Assembly (NCBI GenBank): GCA_902729315.2
Contig: LR746275.1
Location: 436,501-500,500 of the forward strand
DNA length: 64,000 nucleotides
From: Spirodela intermedia
Taxonomy: Eukaryota; Streptophyta; Magnoliopsida; Alismatales; Araceae
Direction: 5' to 3'
The notes under the pieces are model-generated. The model did no database searches. It worked only from the letters and a program-made list of their open reading frames with translations, and was not told where the DNA came from. Positions within the stretch are counted from its first letter, which is position 1, and every line of letters starts with the position of its first letter. This document shows, one piece after another, positions 63,566 to 64,000 of this stretch. Position numbers and translations under genes: made by a program.

Positions 63566-64000
63566 GGGTACGAGTGAGCTTCCCGCCGGCTGAAAATGAC
63601 GTTACTAGAATGCGCTACCCGTCCTCGTCTGTCACTCGCCGTCGACTATCTCTGTGCGCTGGTACATCGTGCGACATCCTACAGTGTATTCCAGCATGAA
63701 GAAAATTTGGAGCACAGCCTTTTTAATCATTTTTATTTTAAATTTGACGTAAGATTTGCACACTTAATAATTTAAAATTTTCACACACACACACTTAATA
63801 ATTTAAATTTTTTATAGGTATATGAAGAAAAAGAGCTCAGGATTTAATTACTTCTAGCCGAAAATCATTCATATTATGTGGTCGACGGATCTTCAGATCA
63901 GTGTGAAGATCGCACTATCTAACCCATGTTTTCAAGATATTGCCCTCGAAACTTGTAAAATAGATTTAAAAGCAACGGTAACGCAAAAGGAAAGGGCATA
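63566..64000. other. Window end, no gene seen
   Basis: GC-rich to about 63700, then AT-rich with an imperfect repeat of 'acttaataatttaaa' at 63760-63810 and a short (CA)n run. No coding support. Confidence 0.4.

Overview
This is nuclear DNA of a flowering plant. Genes have many short introns with GT-AG borders (one GC-AG), the proteins are plant families (TGD4, a CIPK kinase, a PIP aquaporin, an ABCB transporter), and more than half of the window is decayed LTR retrotransposon. Several genes have GC-rich first exons, a gradient common in monocots, but I cannot name a species.

Left, gene-bearing half (1-32.4 kb). A copia pol scrap, an 82-bp minisatellite and a Ty3/gypsy pol remnant lead to a broken ABCB gene on the minus strand (3.49-4.85 kb). 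An AT-rich repeat-derived gap follows. Then come TGD4 (+, five exons, 10.25-14.76 kb), a small dead copia element (15.65-18.46 kb, LTRs, PBS, PPT and near-perfect target-site duplication visible), a TruA-type tRNA pseudouridine synthase gene (-, six exons, 18.75-22.5 kb, convergent with TGD4), a CIPK17-type calcium-signalling kinase (+, thirteen exons, 24.8-29.5 kb) and a PIP2-type aquaporin whose exon 1/intron 1 border is deleted (+, 31.3-32.4 kb). TGD4, the TruA-like gene and the kinase look intact. ABCB and PIP2 look like pseudogenes.

Right, repeat half (32.4-64 kb). It is dominated by two head-to-tail copies, both on the minus strand, of one gag-containing Athila-like Ty3/gypsy family in which I find no protease, RT, RNase H or integrase. 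Copy 1 (about 34.4-46.8 kb) carries a nearly identical tandem triplication of a 3.23-kb internal segment bounded by the 7-base microhomology GACAATG. Copy 2 (46.8-55.3 kb) is older, keeps a decayed tRNA-Asp-type primer site and a polypurine tract, and has a younger solo LTR of the same family inserted in inverse orientation in its 5' LTR. From 55.3 to 62 kb there is AT-rich decayed repeat. The last 1.3 kb is GC-rich with an imperfect direct duplication of about 0.5 kb.

The genes do not form a pathway: plastid lipid import, tRNA modification, Ca2+/CBL signalling and water transport are neighbours by chance. The least ordinary material is the gag-only retroelement family and its triplicated segment.
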